Origin: Apium graveolens
Taxonomy: Eukaryota > Streptophyta > Magnoliopsida > Apiales > Apiaceae
NCBI RefSeq assembly: GCF_009905375.1
Contig: NW_027417482.1
Coordinates: 1 to 64,000 of the forward strand
Direction: 5' to 3'
Length of the DNA: 64,000 bases
Both the position numbers and the translations under genes were made by a program. A model generated the notes under the pieces. It saw only the letters and a program-made list of their open reading frames with translations. It made no database searches and was not told the DNA's origin. Position 1 is the first letter of the stretch. Each line of letters opens with the position of its first letter. Of this stretch, positions 12,201 to 25,589 are shown in pieces.

Positions 12201-14805
12201 AATTCTCAAGAATAAAAATGTTGATAAAGGAAATATGACATAATTATAATGTTGCCAAGTGGGGCACGTGTTAAACCACGAGAAAGTATGGATCGAACCA
12301 GTAATGGTCGAAATTATTCAGGGCAATTAGGACTTAAGATAAAAGATGTTCTAAGTATGATTGAGAGTCAGTCGTGACAGTGATTAACCTCTAAAGACTG
12401 AAGCAATAACTTATGGAAAAATGGTGATATTTTTTTTTTTACTCATCAGATTTTAAGGAATACATCTTCATAAAAGCAGTGATTGAAATAAGGTAGAAAA
12501 TTTATTTGGAGGTGGTTAAAATGACATTGACTGTAAGGAAATTTTACTATCAGGAAAGGCCAAAGAGGTGGCCGACACTTTAAAGGTAAGTGGATAATTA
12601 TAGGCGCGTGTGCCAAAAGAATACAGTGATGATGGTTAAAAATGTGAAGGTTGAATTATGGTTTGGAAGATTGACATTCCTTCTGATGACTGTGCAATAC
12701 CCAACCGTAATAGTAGTTGGTAAAGGTTTAAATTGTGTAATCGCCATGAACGGGCTATCTATCTTAGAAGGTCCTATCTTGAGATAAGTCAGGACCATGT
12801 TTCAAAAAGGACCAAACAAACCTTTGAGTTAAGTCTTCTATTGAAGGCATATGATTAAGAATGGTATTAACCTGCTATCGGTGCTTTGATTGAAACTCTT
12901 CTGCAATTTTATATGCTTCATGTCATGTATGTATGTCAGGATCAGGAGTGTTCTTTATGAATCAGGAATGGTGATTATGTTACCTCCTTAGAAGGATTTG
13001 ATAAGACATGGATAGACTCCGTATGGTTAGCTATTAAGACTTCATGGAAAATGAATGACTACAGTGGGTCAGTGGTGGACCATAGTAAGGCAGCAATGAT
13101 TCTGCGAGTAATGAGCTGATTACAACCGTGAGAGTTGTATTGGAATGGGTGTTGAGATTGAGTACCACTAATCGGGTCGTGGTAGTGTATAAGTTATCAT
13201 TGATAGACTAATTAAGTAGAGTATCTACCTAGTGAATATTTATTCTTTCTTATCAATAGAGAGCCGTATTATTATACGAGGAAGGTTGCGATGCGAGCAT
13301 AGAATCCTAGTAACGGTGATATATAGAATGAGATCCCAGATTCGATTTTCGATGTCGAGGGAGTTTCAAAGGTGATTGTGTATAAGCTCGAGGAAGAGCA
13401 TGGGTCCATAGAATGATGGACGGGATAGAGAAAATATTTAGGCACGTGAAATGCGATGCTATAATACTTGAAGTTGATATAAATACATATATGTTTTGTT
13501 CTCCTATGACAAACCTCTATAGTTCAGAGGTAGGTTCCAAGCCAGATATTTTGTGGCTGTATATTTTTTCATATATACAATTCTCTTCAGTTCGTTCTTT
13601 TCTCTTCTTTTCATTTCATGTAAGCTGAGAAGAACAACCCTTCCAGAAGGGGAGGTATTGCCGAATGACTATCTATCTTTGTGATAGAAGCCTAGTAGGA
13701 TACCACATGTTGTTTAATTGCTTGTCAAGTACTAAAGGCTGGCCACCTTCTGTACTAACTATGCGATATAACAAGTGTTCATGATCATAGTGATCTCTCA
13801 ACAAATTCCTTTACTTCTATTTGATTGATCAAATTTTGGAAAATAGAAACAACTGAAAAAGGAGTAATAAAGTGGTGGTAGTATGCGGAATGGGAACACA
13901 TTCGTGATACTAAGGTTGACGTGGTTATTAAAAGGTTACAGAACGCTAACAAGCAAAAGTATAACCCGTATAATATTAGGAACGGAAGGTAGTAGCGATT
14001 ACGAACTGGAAAAGAATGGGTATTGAGAAGCAGAAGCTCTAATGATAAAAGCTATAATGAGAGTCTGTGCAATAGACTTGAAAGAATTTGGAATGATCAC
14101 TTAATTCGGATTGAGTTATCTTACGATAATAGATCATATGTCATTATCGAGATGTCGCCTTATGAGATCCTTGAGGGAAGACAATGTCGATCTCCCTTAT
14201 GTTAGGATGAAGTTGTAGAGCGCAAGATGCTCGGACCCGCAGTAGTCCAAAGGACCAAGGATATGATAGATCTAATCAGAGGACGGCTGGTAGTAACCCA
14301 AGATGGACATGATAAGTATGTTGATTTGACACGAAAGGATAAAGAGTATGAAATAGGGGACCTAGTAATGTTATAGGTATCCCTTGGAAAGGATTGATGA
14401 GGTTCGGAAAGAAAGAAAAGCTAAGTCTACAATTTGTTGGACCCTTGGATATATTAGGACGTTTGGGAAGTTAGCATATGAGCTAACCCTACCCCCGAAT
14501 TTGTAGCAAGTTCATAACGTGTTCCACGTATCAATGTTAAGGAAGTGTATTCGGATGCCAGATAAATAGAGGCATATGAGCGCATAGATATGCAACCAGA
14601 CGTAACCTATATGGAGCAACCAGGAAGGGTATAAAGTAAAAAGGAACGAGTGCTTAGGAGAAGGGTTATCAAACTAGTAAGAGTTTGATGGTAGAACCAC
14701 AATGTGGGAAAATTTACTCGAGAGTTAGAAAGTGCAATGCTAAGAGAGTATCCCTATTCACTTTCTATCTGATTCCGGGACGGAATCCTTTTAAGGAGGG
14801 GAGAC
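9277..14805 (+). pseudogene. Degenerate, rearranged gag-pol interior of Gypsy element C
   Basis: The interior has no intact gene. Recognisable plus-strand pieces, all broken by stops and frameshifts, occur in an unusual order. At 9744-10370 is the end of reverse transcriptase plus RNase H (cores SDASHKELGCFL and IAYASRQ). At about 10380-10560 is the start of integrase. At about 10790-11200 is a gag domain (DPVEARAWLKEIDESFEI, then KYFPR). At about 13990-14760 is the integrase end with chromovirus-type residues (GRQCRSPLC, HVSMLRKC). In a normal element gag comes first. A purine tract, AAGGAGGGGAGAC (14793-14805), precedes the 3' LTR. The element can hardly encode its own proteins, so mobilisation by a partner is inferred. 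Confidence 0.8.
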
Positions 14806-16909
14806 TGTAATAACCCCAATTTTTTTGGAAATTTTTGAAACCCTTATGAATAGTGTTTTTGCTGAATGAGAAAACTGTTCATGCCACGCTATGTAGGGGT
14901 TCTGTTATTGATCTTATAGGATATTATTAGTACTCTATGAAGTATATAAGTGTATGTAAAGATCGTCAGAATCCAATTCCGAACACTTTGGTTTTTCCCG
15001 GAAATCCACAAGATACGGAGAGAATTGAGTATAAGGTAACAGGATAAAAAGGATTTAAATTAAAGGATTATAATAGAGGATCATAAAAAGGAATATAATG
15101 TATTGAGAAAGGTTAAGGGAACCTAAGTAATAAGATCCCGGGTATGATCCTCAAACGATAAACAAGAACGAAAGATAAGTGAACCGTAAAACAAATAAGT
15201 GACCAAGAGACAAGCTTGTACAAGAAGCCAGGGACTGTGACATCATCAAACCACAAGGTGTGGACAAGTGGGAGCATTATGACATGTGCAAGGTGACATA
15301 AGCATGACATGGGAAGGAAGGAGGTGTGGTGGCTTTGTAACCACACAAATTCAAGGGCAAGAAGGTAATTGACTAAAACAAGCACAAAAACCAAGCAACC
15401 AAGCCAAGTAAAATCATTTTCATCAAAAATCAAAAGCAACCAAGGCTTTGTTCTTCATTGCTCACGGCTTTTCACTATTCAAAAGGCAAGAGAATTCAAA
15501 AATTCAAGATCCAAGCTTCCTAAATTGGTGAGTAAATTCCCTAATCATCTTCATGCTTAGTTAGGGCTATATCATGAGTTTAAGCCATCAATTCCTTCTC
15601 AATCTTCTTCATTTAATCAAAGAAGAAGACAATGAATAGTGTTTTCAAGTTTTTTTAACTTGAACTTTTCTTGGTTTTCTTGAAGATCCAAGCATTCTTA
15701 AGACTTCTCCAAGCTTCTTAAGGCTTCCTAGCTCCACCCACCACTTCAAGGAAGGTATACCATCTCCAAACCCTAGATTCCTATATAGTATAAGATGATT
15801 TTGATTAGTGGGTTGATATTGTAGCTTGTTGTTATGATTTAGAGTTTGGGATTTGGAATGGTAGTGAAATGGAATGGTAATTGTTGTGGTTTTGATATAA
15901 AGGAACTTAAGTATGATTAAAGTTAAGTTTAAGCATAAGTATGAATGATTAAATTGAATTGGTTGGGGTTGTTATGATGTGATGAGGATGGATGTTGGTT
16001 GTATGTTGGATTTGAGGTTGAATTGGGTTGTGATTGTGGGTTGATTGTGAGATGATTTGGAGTTGTTTAAAATTGGGTAATCGCGTAAACATAGCCGTCG
16101 TAACGTCCGATTTTCTTTAGACTGTTTTTGTGCATAGCATTAGGACCCGAGAACCCCCTGCTAGATTATGACCACTGCCATGTTTAGATAGCTCATGTTA
16201 CGAGCTTCGTTTTGATATGTAGTTCGTTCGATTCCGATGCACGGTTTAGGAGAAACGACCGTTTTAAGTAACGGCGTTTCGCGAACGAAACTTTTCCCCT
16301 CGCCTTACTTTGAAACATAGGTTAAAGACCAAAAAGGGTTAATTAATGTATGAAACATTTATGGTAAGTGTGTTAGGCAGTTGGTAAGACACTCGCGAAG
16401 GAATCGCCTTAAAACTCGTAAAGGTTAAATTATTAAAAATGGTGGAGCCGAGGGTACCCGGGTGACTTAAGCGAATTAGTGAGCGCAAAACAAGCGTTAG
16501 AGTCTAAGTTAGTTAAAGTATAGATTTACAAGTGACTTTGGTTTAATTCCAACTTACTTGTTGTTTATAGGTTACCAGACTCGTCCCGAGCCATTCGTAA
16601 CCCCAGTCGCTCAGGCAAGTATTCTATCCGTTATACTGTTGTTGTGATGTATACATTTGTATATGCATGATCTTGCGATAAATGCATATTGGTTATTTAG
16701 CAAATTCTTGCGATATATTGTAGCATGTGATATGGTATGTATGCATGCCTGTTTCATATTCTTGAAATATATATCTGTTGGTTATTTGATAATACCTATG
16801 CTAGAGGATAGTTGTATCTTGCATATACCCTTAGTATAGGGACCCAAAGGTGAAAATATTTTCTAAAACCGGGAGTCGAGGATCCCGAGTAGATTTTATA
16901 TGGATATGG

Positions 16910-16941
<32 letters not shown>

Positions 16942-19032
16942 GGTTATAGTTTTCCAAACTATTAATCGAATAAGGTTTATTCGATAACTTTAAACTTCAT
17001 TTCATTATTGAATATTATTTGAATATTCATTCGAGGGCTTATGACTCTTTTATTTATTTATCTGAATATTATTTGAATATTCATTCGAGGGCTTATGACT
17101 CTTTTATATATTATTATTGAATATTATTTGAATATTCATTCGAGGGCTTATGACTCTTTTATATATTATTATTGAATATTATTTGAATATTCATTCGAAG
17201 GCTTATGACTCTTTTATATTATTTATGAATATTATTTGAATATTCATTTGAGGATCTATGACTCCGATTATGTGCTGTAATATATTCTTTATTTTATTAA
17301 AGAATAAGGTGTAAATAATCAAACTTATTTTCGATTATTCAAATAAAGATAATACTTTCATATAAGTATATCTTTGGTTATTTAATGTTTATTTCAAGTA
17401 TAAGTTTTAATACTTCTACTTCAATTATTTTTATAAAGATTATTCTTTATGGGAATATTATTTAATTAATAATATTCAGATATTTTCTAATATTCTGGGG
17501 ACTGATTTACTTCATTAAATCAGCCTTACTCCAAACACTCTTTAAAGTGTTTTCGAGTCTTCAAAATGATTTTTAAAAGTCAGAGCGGATCCCAAAACTC
17601 ATTTTTATATTTAAGATCTTCCTTTTAAGGGGATTTAAATACTCGCTCAAAACCTGGGGAATCCGGCTCTGTGGTGTATTTTATATTCGCAACAAGGTTG
17701 CAGATTTGGTAAATGAATTGATTACTTGCCCAACGTTCGGGAAGTAAGCCCCTCTCATTGAGTCGGCATAAGCGACAGGCCGGGGTACGGTCTATTATTG
17801 TGTAAGTGGCTCAGTGGGAGTCCATCAAATGCATAAGTGGCTGAGTGGCAGTCCAGCATAGGTCTTAATTATGACCAGGGTGATGACCAGTGGGGAATTC
17901 GTCCATCTACTAGTAGAAAAGGTTACTTATTGGTATCTTTGCCTGATCAGCGAGATATCGGGTTTATGCCAAAATTCTTTTCCTTTCCAAAATTCATTGG
18001 ATGTTTTAAACTCTGTTCATACTTTACATAACAGAGGTTCCAGGAAATGTTTAAGAGATATATATATGTGGATATATATATATCGGGACTAAATAAAGTA
18101 TCTCGTAACTTTATTTCATTCAATAATATTTCAAAGATTGAATCTATTCAAGTCTTATCTTGTGGTCTCATCAGTGGGATGAACTTTTGAAACTGATTAT
18201 AACTTGAATGGTGGTAGTTCAAGTAGTATTGGGAAAGATATAAGTATATTGGGGTATTTGGTAACCTCATCTTTTAAACTTATATCTAATTAATAATTGT
18301 CTTATGAATGACAAAGATTTTCAGAAAAACGTTGAGACAAGGTTAGATATATGAGATCACCTTGCAACGATATTTTTATACAGTTATACACTGGGATTTT
18401 GTGTATATTATGCATGGAAGAAGACTTCCAATATTTTGAAAAGTATATATGTATATATACTGAATATTTTGCGACTTCATCGCATTAAGATATCAAACTT
18501 GGTTCATTTCTTTTGACCAAGACTTTCATGAGTATTATGAGTAGGCTCATATATTGTAAATCATTATACATATTATTTTGGTGGGCTTGCTGCTCACCCT
18601 TGCTTTATTTCTTCATCACACAACAACAGTTAGGAAAGATGGCCAGACTCCAGCAGACCCAGCGTAAGCGCGTGGGAAGCGTCCCGCGTCTTCCCGTTGA
18701 TGTTGTAGCTGCTATAGCTGCAGAGGTAGATCTATTGTAGATCAGACCATCTACTTTTGAGAATCAATTATGTATAATTATAACTTGTGGCAGATAATGG
18801 CAATTAACTGTAAATTTATCAAGTAATCATTTTGGGTTGTAATAACTTTTAAATTGTGGATTCAAAGACTTGTACCTATTTAAATTTCATCTCTGAGACT
18901 ATAACGGGTTGTGGTGTGTGTTAGTGTGGGGTCACAGCATAAGGTCATTTATTATTAATTAAGTGAAGTGATATTGTGGAAAGAAAGACCGTGACGACCC
19001 GGATCCCCGACCCCGGATCTGGGGGTGTTACA
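14806..19032 (+). repeat. 3' LTR of Gypsy element C
   Basis: This 4227-bp copy of 5031-9260 has matching TGTAATAACC/GTTACA ends, followed by the GGTAC target duplication at 19033-19037. Differences from the 5' copy are one base, one lost C in a C-run near 16290, four bases fewer in the AT tract and two more near 18060. Confidence 0.95.
17010..17266. repeat. 54-55 bp tandem repeat, second LTR copy
   Basis: This is the same five-unit array as at 7240-7500, with no difference seen between the two LTRs. Confidence 0.9.
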
Positions 19033-20600
19033 GGTACTCCCAATTTAGAAAACAACTTCTCCCCTTATCAGAAAATCACCTTGTGTTTACCACCTCTCCC
19101 GTACAATAGGATCCTTAGTTACAAATAACAATGGTGTGGTGTAGTGTACATGTGTTTCATCTTTTTCTTCCTCCCTGCTATTTCTCCCCCTTAGTTGAGG
19201 AATCCTCTAAACTATTACTTAAGCTTTTATCTCCCCCTTAAATAACAAATGTATGCCGTCGTCTGAAGGAGTTCTCATATTTCACTTGGTTGGAAAATAA
19301 ATAACAAGAAGTTTCTCTTTCTTCCTCACTGTGAGTGTGTGATTCTGTTTAGTGTACCTCACATGTATTTCACTCTTCTCTCCACTCGTGTTTACACTCA
19401 TTCTCACAAGTGTATCACTCCTCTCATAGCTCCAACATTCAGCTGTACCTGCAAGGAAAATCACCTTAGCCATCCTTAAGGAGGTCACAGGTGGTGCAAT
19501 GGGAGTTCGCAAATCCCCATCCTTGTTAAACTCGTCAGATGAATCTGAGTCATAATCTACAAGTTGCTAGTTTCCCTTTCAGGGTTCCAGATTTGAATTC
19601 TAGGAAGGTAAACAATGATTCAATGAATTTAGCATAAAGATCAAAGTTCCCTTCTAATGTCTGTGAAGACATTTCCTTGTGACTCATCAGGTAAAATCTG
19701 AATCATTGTCAACAAGTTGCCAATCTGCACCTATGTCAGATCCACTATCCGCAGATGCATCCAGGGGATTTAAGCCTGGGGAGGTAGACACTGACCACTG
19801 ACATATGGCTTTTGGATCAGTATCCTCTCCTAACACCTGTAAAGGCAATTGGTCCATTAGCGAACCTTAAATAATCGAATCTGACCTTAAAATGGTCGAA
19901 ACTCTTATTTCCGTCAGCTCATCCTTTGTGTGTGTAACCTTTCCTTGTGCATCAAGAATTGTTTATGTTTGAAGTGGTGACACTATATCGGATACCCTGG
20001 CCGACAGGGAAATTTCAATAGACGCACCCTTTTGAGAGAATGAATCTAGTAACTATTTTTGTGCCTTTTCAGCCATTACATCTTTTTGAGAAGATGTATG
20101 GGGGCTAGCAGTTGTCTCGATTTAAATACTACTCATCTATGTAGGAGACAGAGCTACTGGGTTGACTACAGAACCTTCCTTATGTGGTGCACTAAGGCAT
20201 TATCTCCCTCACGCTCATTCATACTACATTTAGTGGTATGAGAGTGTTGGTTAGTTCTGTTTTTGTGTTTGTCTTTACAATCTGGGATAGATGTTGTGGG
20301 TTTTCAACCTCATGACTGTTAATGAAAGAAAGTCATTGGAGACTGAACCTGTATCACAGAACATATGGCAATAGAGAGATAAAATGTACTTAAGATCTAT
20401 AATGAATGAAAATTATACATTTAATCTTTTGAGAGAAATGATGTACAATAGTGATTTCAAAGGATTTTACATGAAATAAGAAATCACTAATGTAGAAAGA
20501 AGTTTGATTTTCTCCTAAAACTCACTGCACATATAAAACAATATGTTTGTGCCTAGTGATAAGAGAGTTATAAATATGACGTCTCTACTAGTTCATATTA
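19033..20600 (-). other. Degenerate 3' interior of Copia element B
   Basis: Between the end of element C and the RT remnant I find no usable frame on either strand. On the minus strand weakly acidic, Ser-rich broken frames resemble a decayed extra ORF, but the match is not good enough to assign. Purine tracts like the PPT (minus-strand AAGGGGGAGA) occur near 19185 and 19230. Confidence 0.4.
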
Positions 20601-21128
20601 AATTATAACTTCAGTTAGAGTGCCATACCATGTCCTTGACGATTGCTTGAGTAGTACACTAGTTCATACCAACCTGAAGTGAGATTGTGAAGAAGAGATT
20701 GCATAGTCCAATAGATCTGCAGCTGCAAAGTCCATGAACTGTGGTGCACTGACTTCCTTTTTTGACTCACCAACCAGGAGTACACTTGTACACATCTTAC
20801 TAGAGTCCAATTCCAAGTGTAATGTGCAGCAGGTGCCTGATATGTCGTAATATTCTCAAGTCTCGTCACTGGTGCTATATGTTAGATACTGCTTCCTGAT
20901 AATAACCTAGCACAATATACAAATTTTCAATGATAACATTCCCAACTTGCAAACAACCATATCCCTCAGATAAACCTTTGCTGTTATCTCCAAAGGTAAC
21001 CAGGGTGATAGCTTTCTCAATCCACATTTTATAGCAGGGCTCTATCTCCGGTTATATGTCTTGATGATCCACTATCAAGAATTCACACTACCGGTTACAC
21101 CTGTTTAATGCCCTGCACTACAAATGGA
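20600..21128 (-). pseudogene. Protease and reverse-transcriptase remnants of element B
   Basis: At 21090-21025 the minus strand reads ILDSGSSRHITGDRALL followed by a stop; this is the Copia aspartic protease active-site region (D-S/T-G). Broken homology continues (VTFGDNSKGLSEGYGCLQVG) to about 20930. Near 20660-20630 a short piece, LLKQSSRTWYGTLT, resembles the Copia RT box LKQAPRAWY. Integrase and most of RT are missing between the two, so pol has a large internal deletion. The element is not autonomous. Confidence 0.65.
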
Positions 21129-23374
21129 TTAGACCTTCTTCGGAACCCAAACTTGGTTGGGCCCGGCATACTTGTAGAATTGTCCTTTGTCAGGCAAAAC
21201 AACATTTTTAATTTTTTTGGTCTCAACTTTCTCAATGACTGAACATTTGACCTTGTAAACAGCCTTAACAAATTTCTGTTTAGGCTTAGGCACAAATGTC
21301 TCCTTTCTAGCCTTAGAAGGACTAGCAGTCTTAGACCTATCATGCTTCTTATTATTCACATGCTGACGAGGAGTAGTCTTATCACTAGAAACATGCTTAC
21401 CATTAAAATAAGCATACATCAAATTAAAAGCACAAGATATACAATTAGCAACACCACATGCTTTATGAGAGTGATTAACAGCAGGCAATTTATGCATGGT
21501 AGACATGTCATTTTTGTTATCCAACTCATGTATGTCTGAGTTAGTCTCAGTTGCTTTCACAACTTTGACTGGAACTTTCGACACACTTGACTTGGAAACA
21601 ACCTTCTCATTAGCACGATCTTCAGCACGTATTTCTTCTTGAATAACAGAAGAGGTCGCATCAAATGGTTCAGCAATTGATGCTTTATAGAGGGGTTCAT
21701 CAACACCCTTAAGCACATGTGGTACTTCCCTCCCTTTAGCACAGACATGAGGAGGGGAGTTTATGCCTAATTCTCCAATAGCAGCATTGTAATCATAACC
21801 TATTCCAGATGTTTGATTAACAGCTTGCTTACTGTAGAACTCTTTAGCCTTCGAACAAGAATTGAAGTAGGCTCTAACCTTAGTCTCAAGACCGGTGATC
21901 TTGTCTTTGAGAATAGTTTCGAGTTGTCTATAACAGTTAACTCTATTCTCTAGAAAAGATACTTGTTCTTTTAATTTGTCTTGATTAATATGCACAAGTC
22001 TTAATTCATTGACCTCTTTCTCAAGGTCTTTGATCTGTTGACTTAACAGTTCATTATCACGACGAGCACAATCTAAGTTACCTCCTAGATGATAAACTAA
22101 TTCAGCATCAGTATATTTTACCTCTTTTCTTGACGATGAAGCTTTTCCATCAATAGCCATAAAAGCAAGATTCCCTTCTTCTTCATCTTCACTCTCAGTA
22201 TCATCCCAGCTTCTTTCATTTGCCAGATAAGCCCTTTCAGAGTTACTCTTCTGATTTGAATCATAAGAGTTTTTCCTTACTTGCTTTGGCTTCCTACATT
22301 CTGTGGCAAAGTGTCCCAACTCATTGCAGTTATAGCATCTAATGGTGCTCCGATCAACCATCCATGTTTTGTATCCACCACTGCTGGTGTTAGAGGATGA
22401 AGATCCACCTTTCTGGAATTTATTGTAGTTGGAATTGTACTTGAACTTGGGATTTCTCTTGAATTTGACATTGGAGAATCTCTTGACAATTTGGGCCATT
22501 GACTCATCTTCCAATTGCTCCAGCTCTTCCAAGGAATAAAAATCATCACTGGATTGATTTGTAGTAGGAGGATCATATTCTTCAACTAACACATTTTCCT
22601 CAGCCTTGGAAAACTGTACCATTCTCTCTAACTGTTGAGATTGTTGTTGTTGTTGACCTTCAGCTACAAGAGCAGTAGATGTGCTAACCATTCTATCTTT
22701 CCCGTAGACTTCTGCTCCAACTCGTAGGTTTTTAACACACCATAGAGTCTATCCAAAGAAATCTCACTCGGATCTCTAGCTTCTCTAATGGCAGTGATTC
22801 TATGTTCAAGATGAGTTGTCAGTGTTAAAAGGAACTTTTTGTTGACCTCCCTGATTGAATAATATTTTCCATTTATGTTCAGGTTGTTGATCAATGCATT
22901 GTACCTCTCAAACACTTCAGTAATTCCTTCTCCTGGATTTGATTTAAAATGTTCATACTCAGAGGTTAGGATCTCCAACTTGTTCTCCCTAACTTCCTTT
23001 GTGCCTTCATTGATCACCTCAATTGTTTCCCACATGTGTTTGGAATTTTTACAGTTCATCACATGTCTGTTCATCAAGGGATCAAGGGAATCAATTAATA
23101 TTAATTGAATGCTGGCATCCAAGGAGGCTTCTTCCTTTTCAGCAGGAGTAAAATCTTCAGGCTCTTTTGGATAGGTTCTAGCTTTGGTAATCACAACATC
23201 ATCTACTATCACCTCTGGTTCAATAACCATCGGAGTTTTTGGACCCTTCTTTAACAAGTTCAGATATTTGGGATTGGCAACTTGTAAAAATAAAAGCATC
23301 TTCTTCTTCCACATGATGTAATTTTCTTTATCAAATAGTGGAATTTTAACGGTTCCAACTTTTTGTGAAGTCAT
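21129..23374 (-). pseudogene. gag: Copia gag of element B, one frameshift
   Basis: The nucleocapsid/capsid precursor packages retrotransposon RNA. The first part (from Met at 23374, MTSQKVGTVKIPLFDKENY) has the DUF4219/UBN2-type gag domain, with W at KKKM and the family end LYGVLKTYELEQKS. Near 22700 one base is missing and the frame continues from about 22691 to the stop at 21129: a Gln-rich linker, a CCHC zinc knuckle (CYNCNELGHFATEC), an acidic stretch, a coiled-coil segment, and a Lys-rich tail ending NQVWVPKKV. Apart from the frameshift it is long and open, which agrees with moderate age. An upstream Met at 23419 is in frame, but MTSQK fits the family start better. Confidence 0.85.
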
Positions 23375-23456
23375 TATGAATTTTTGAATAAATAAAAATT
23401 CAAGGAGTTGAAAAATCACAAAAGTCTAAGATCTTGATTTGTTCGTTAATCAGAAG

Positions 23457-23468
23457 GCTCTAATACCA
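23457..23468 (-). other. Primer binding site of element B
   Basis: On the minus strand this reads TGGTATTAGAGC, one mismatch from the initiator tRNA-Met complement, two bases inside the 5' LTR. Confidence 0.9.
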
Positions 23469-23470
23469 AT

Positions 23471-24800
23471 TGTTAGGTCCCAATGTGTTTGTAGAAGGGG
23501 GGGTTGAATACAAACAGTACTGAATAATCGAATTAAATGCGGAATAAAAATGTGAAACAAAATTCAAGTTAAATAAGAATATTATTAAACTTGAAAGGTG
23601 TTACAACAACGATATCGATTACAAGGAATTAATCTCAAATTAATTATCACAAATCTAGAATAAATTCGACATGAACTTTTTCTATTTTTGCAATAAAAAG
23701 ATTCAAATGCTAAACACAATTTGAGATTAAGTTCTAGGGATTTTGATCCGCTAGATAGTTACACAAGAACAAGAGAATGATTTCTAGTTGATTGGATTTA
23801 ACTTTACAAACTAGAAATTATGATCTTGAAGTTTGCAGATGAAGGATGAAATATTTTTCTTCTATTTTCTGCTGAGTTCTTGTTTGTTGACTTGTGTTCT
23901 GTGTAGATGATAATGAATGTATGCTGCTTCTGTTCTTTTTAAATCAATCAACAGACTCTCATTGAACTGGCAAGACAATCCTGAGCTCAGCAAGACAATC
24001 GGTAGGACTATTGATTGTACTAGCAAGACAATCTGATTGAACTACAATGACTTTTGGTATGACAATCAGTTGAACTAGCAAGACAATCTCCTTCCCAGTA
24101 GAACTTTCGGTATGACTATTGAAATGACTTGGCATGACTTTCGATATGACAATCCAGATTGTCATGCTAGTTCATTTTCAATTGTCTTGCTGATTTAAAA
24201 CAGATTTTAATCCAATTAAAATTCTGAAAATCCTTAATATTAATTCAGAATTAATTAATCAATTAATTCAATTAATCAATAAATTAATCTTTGCAGATAT
24301 AATTTATTTTCTTAATTAAATTATATGACTTAATTAATTAATAGAGAATTAATACTAATCTTGAGCAGCAACCATTCTTCTGAAAATCTTCTGATAATCA
24401 CAGTCAATTATGAATCAATTCCACCACTTCAATGTTGACACTCGATGTACTGTCTGGTTCATGAGTGACTAACTTCCGTGACATTTCTTCATGTCTTTGA
24501 CTTTGATACTTGATTTTCTTCAGATTAAATCCTTGTAATTATCTGATACCCTGACGAGATCTCTGTCACTTGATCAAATCCATAACCTTGATTTATATCA
24601 CTGAGGCTTGATCAATTTCTTGAACTTCTTCCAGTGAATTAATTCCTCAAGTCTGTAGATGAACCTTGTTTCTGAATCCTTTGACATATATTATTTTGTG
24701 AGATCTCGTCGACGGTAGATCCATTATTTATTTATTACATTCTTATTTGAGTTGAGTTAAATCCTCGAATATACAAATAGGCTATGACATATGCCTTACA
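23471..24800 (-). repeat. 5' LTR of Copia element B
   Basis: This 1330-bp LTR pairs with 3372-4699. It is followed by the TACTA target duplication at 24801-24805, beyond which the extra ORF of element A resumes. The U3 array is at about 23958-24190. The U5 hairpin is at 23487-23515, with the same 6-bp stem and a 17-nt loop (seven G/C instead of six). Confidence 0.95.
23487..23515 (-). promoter_or_regulatory. U5 stem-loop, C-rich loop (element B, 5' LTR)
   Basis: The stem GTTTGT/ACAAAC is unchanged from the other LTR while the C-run in the loop is one base longer. It lies 18-20 nt from the primer binding site. Confidence 0.6.
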
Positions 24801-25499
24801 TACTATCTATACCATTCAGTTGGTGTATGTCAGCTACTATATTATATAAAGTGGACATAATAAATCTAGGAAAGGAAATTTCCTTACCTCTAGCTGTCAG
24901 AGGCATAATCAGCCTGGTTGTAAGTTCTTCCAGGATCAGCAGACCAACATTCAGGTATCTGTTGTGGGCAATTAAATATTCCATCTTTTGCACAACATTT
25001 GAGATATTGTCATATCCTATTTTTCTGCAAGTAAAAGCCCTTACTATAGAGTCAAAGATGAATGACCACTCCTTCCTTAGATTGGTTCTGTTTAAGCTCG
25101 ACAGGTTGATTCTCCCACCATAATTGATGAAGTCCATGAACTCAGTCAGCTCATCAGGAGTTGGTACCTCCACCAGATTCTCAGTTGGCAGCCCTAAAGC
25201 TCTATTCACATCTTGGTCATTGAATTCTATTTGTTGGCCTCCAATTGTGCATGTCACCACCATAGAGAGAGAGAGAGAGAGTTGTTGTTAACATCAGTCC
25301 TCACTACAGCTGTAGCCCAGAATTCATGCAGCACATCTAGATACAGTACTGGATTTGCAGTCAAAACACCTGCAAGATAAAATTCAGACAATAGCTTTAC
25401 AAACCCCTTGTAACTATCAGGAGCTTGGTTTGCATCAGTAAAAGCAAGATAGTTGGTTCCTTTCTCTGGGATAGATGTCCTAGCAACATTTTGGGCCAT
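24801..25499 (-). pseudogene. Extra ORF of Copia element A (5' part, interrupted by B)
   Basis: Starting at Met 25499 (MAQNVARTSIPEKGTNYLAF), this frame encodes a protein resembling, from memory, the extra ORF of Asterid Copia elements, often mis-annotated after unrelated enzymes: a core like LTANPVLYLDVLHEFWATAV, then CTIGGQQIEFNDQDVNRALG. A GA microsatellite at 25264-25281 lies exactly where the frame shifts, between TDVNNN and the next good segment. Element B is inserted after NIVADIHQLNGIDS, and the rest lies at 1-3371. The role of this protein family is not known. A candidate promoter lies directly upstream (TATA at 25640-25647). Confidence 0.65.
25264..25281. repeat. (GA)n microsatellite breaking the extra ORF of element A
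   Basis: Nine AG units lie in the coding frame. Reading shifts across the repeat, turning one frame into a Ser-Leu repeat, so repeat-length change is the likely cause of this frameshift. Confidence 0.8.
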
Positions 25500-25589
25500 T
25501 GTTGATTGATGAGAATGAAGGGGTAAGAAAAATTTCTGAGGAAGGATGAAAAATGAGAGAGAAGCCGGTTTTGGATTGAAAGCTAGGTC

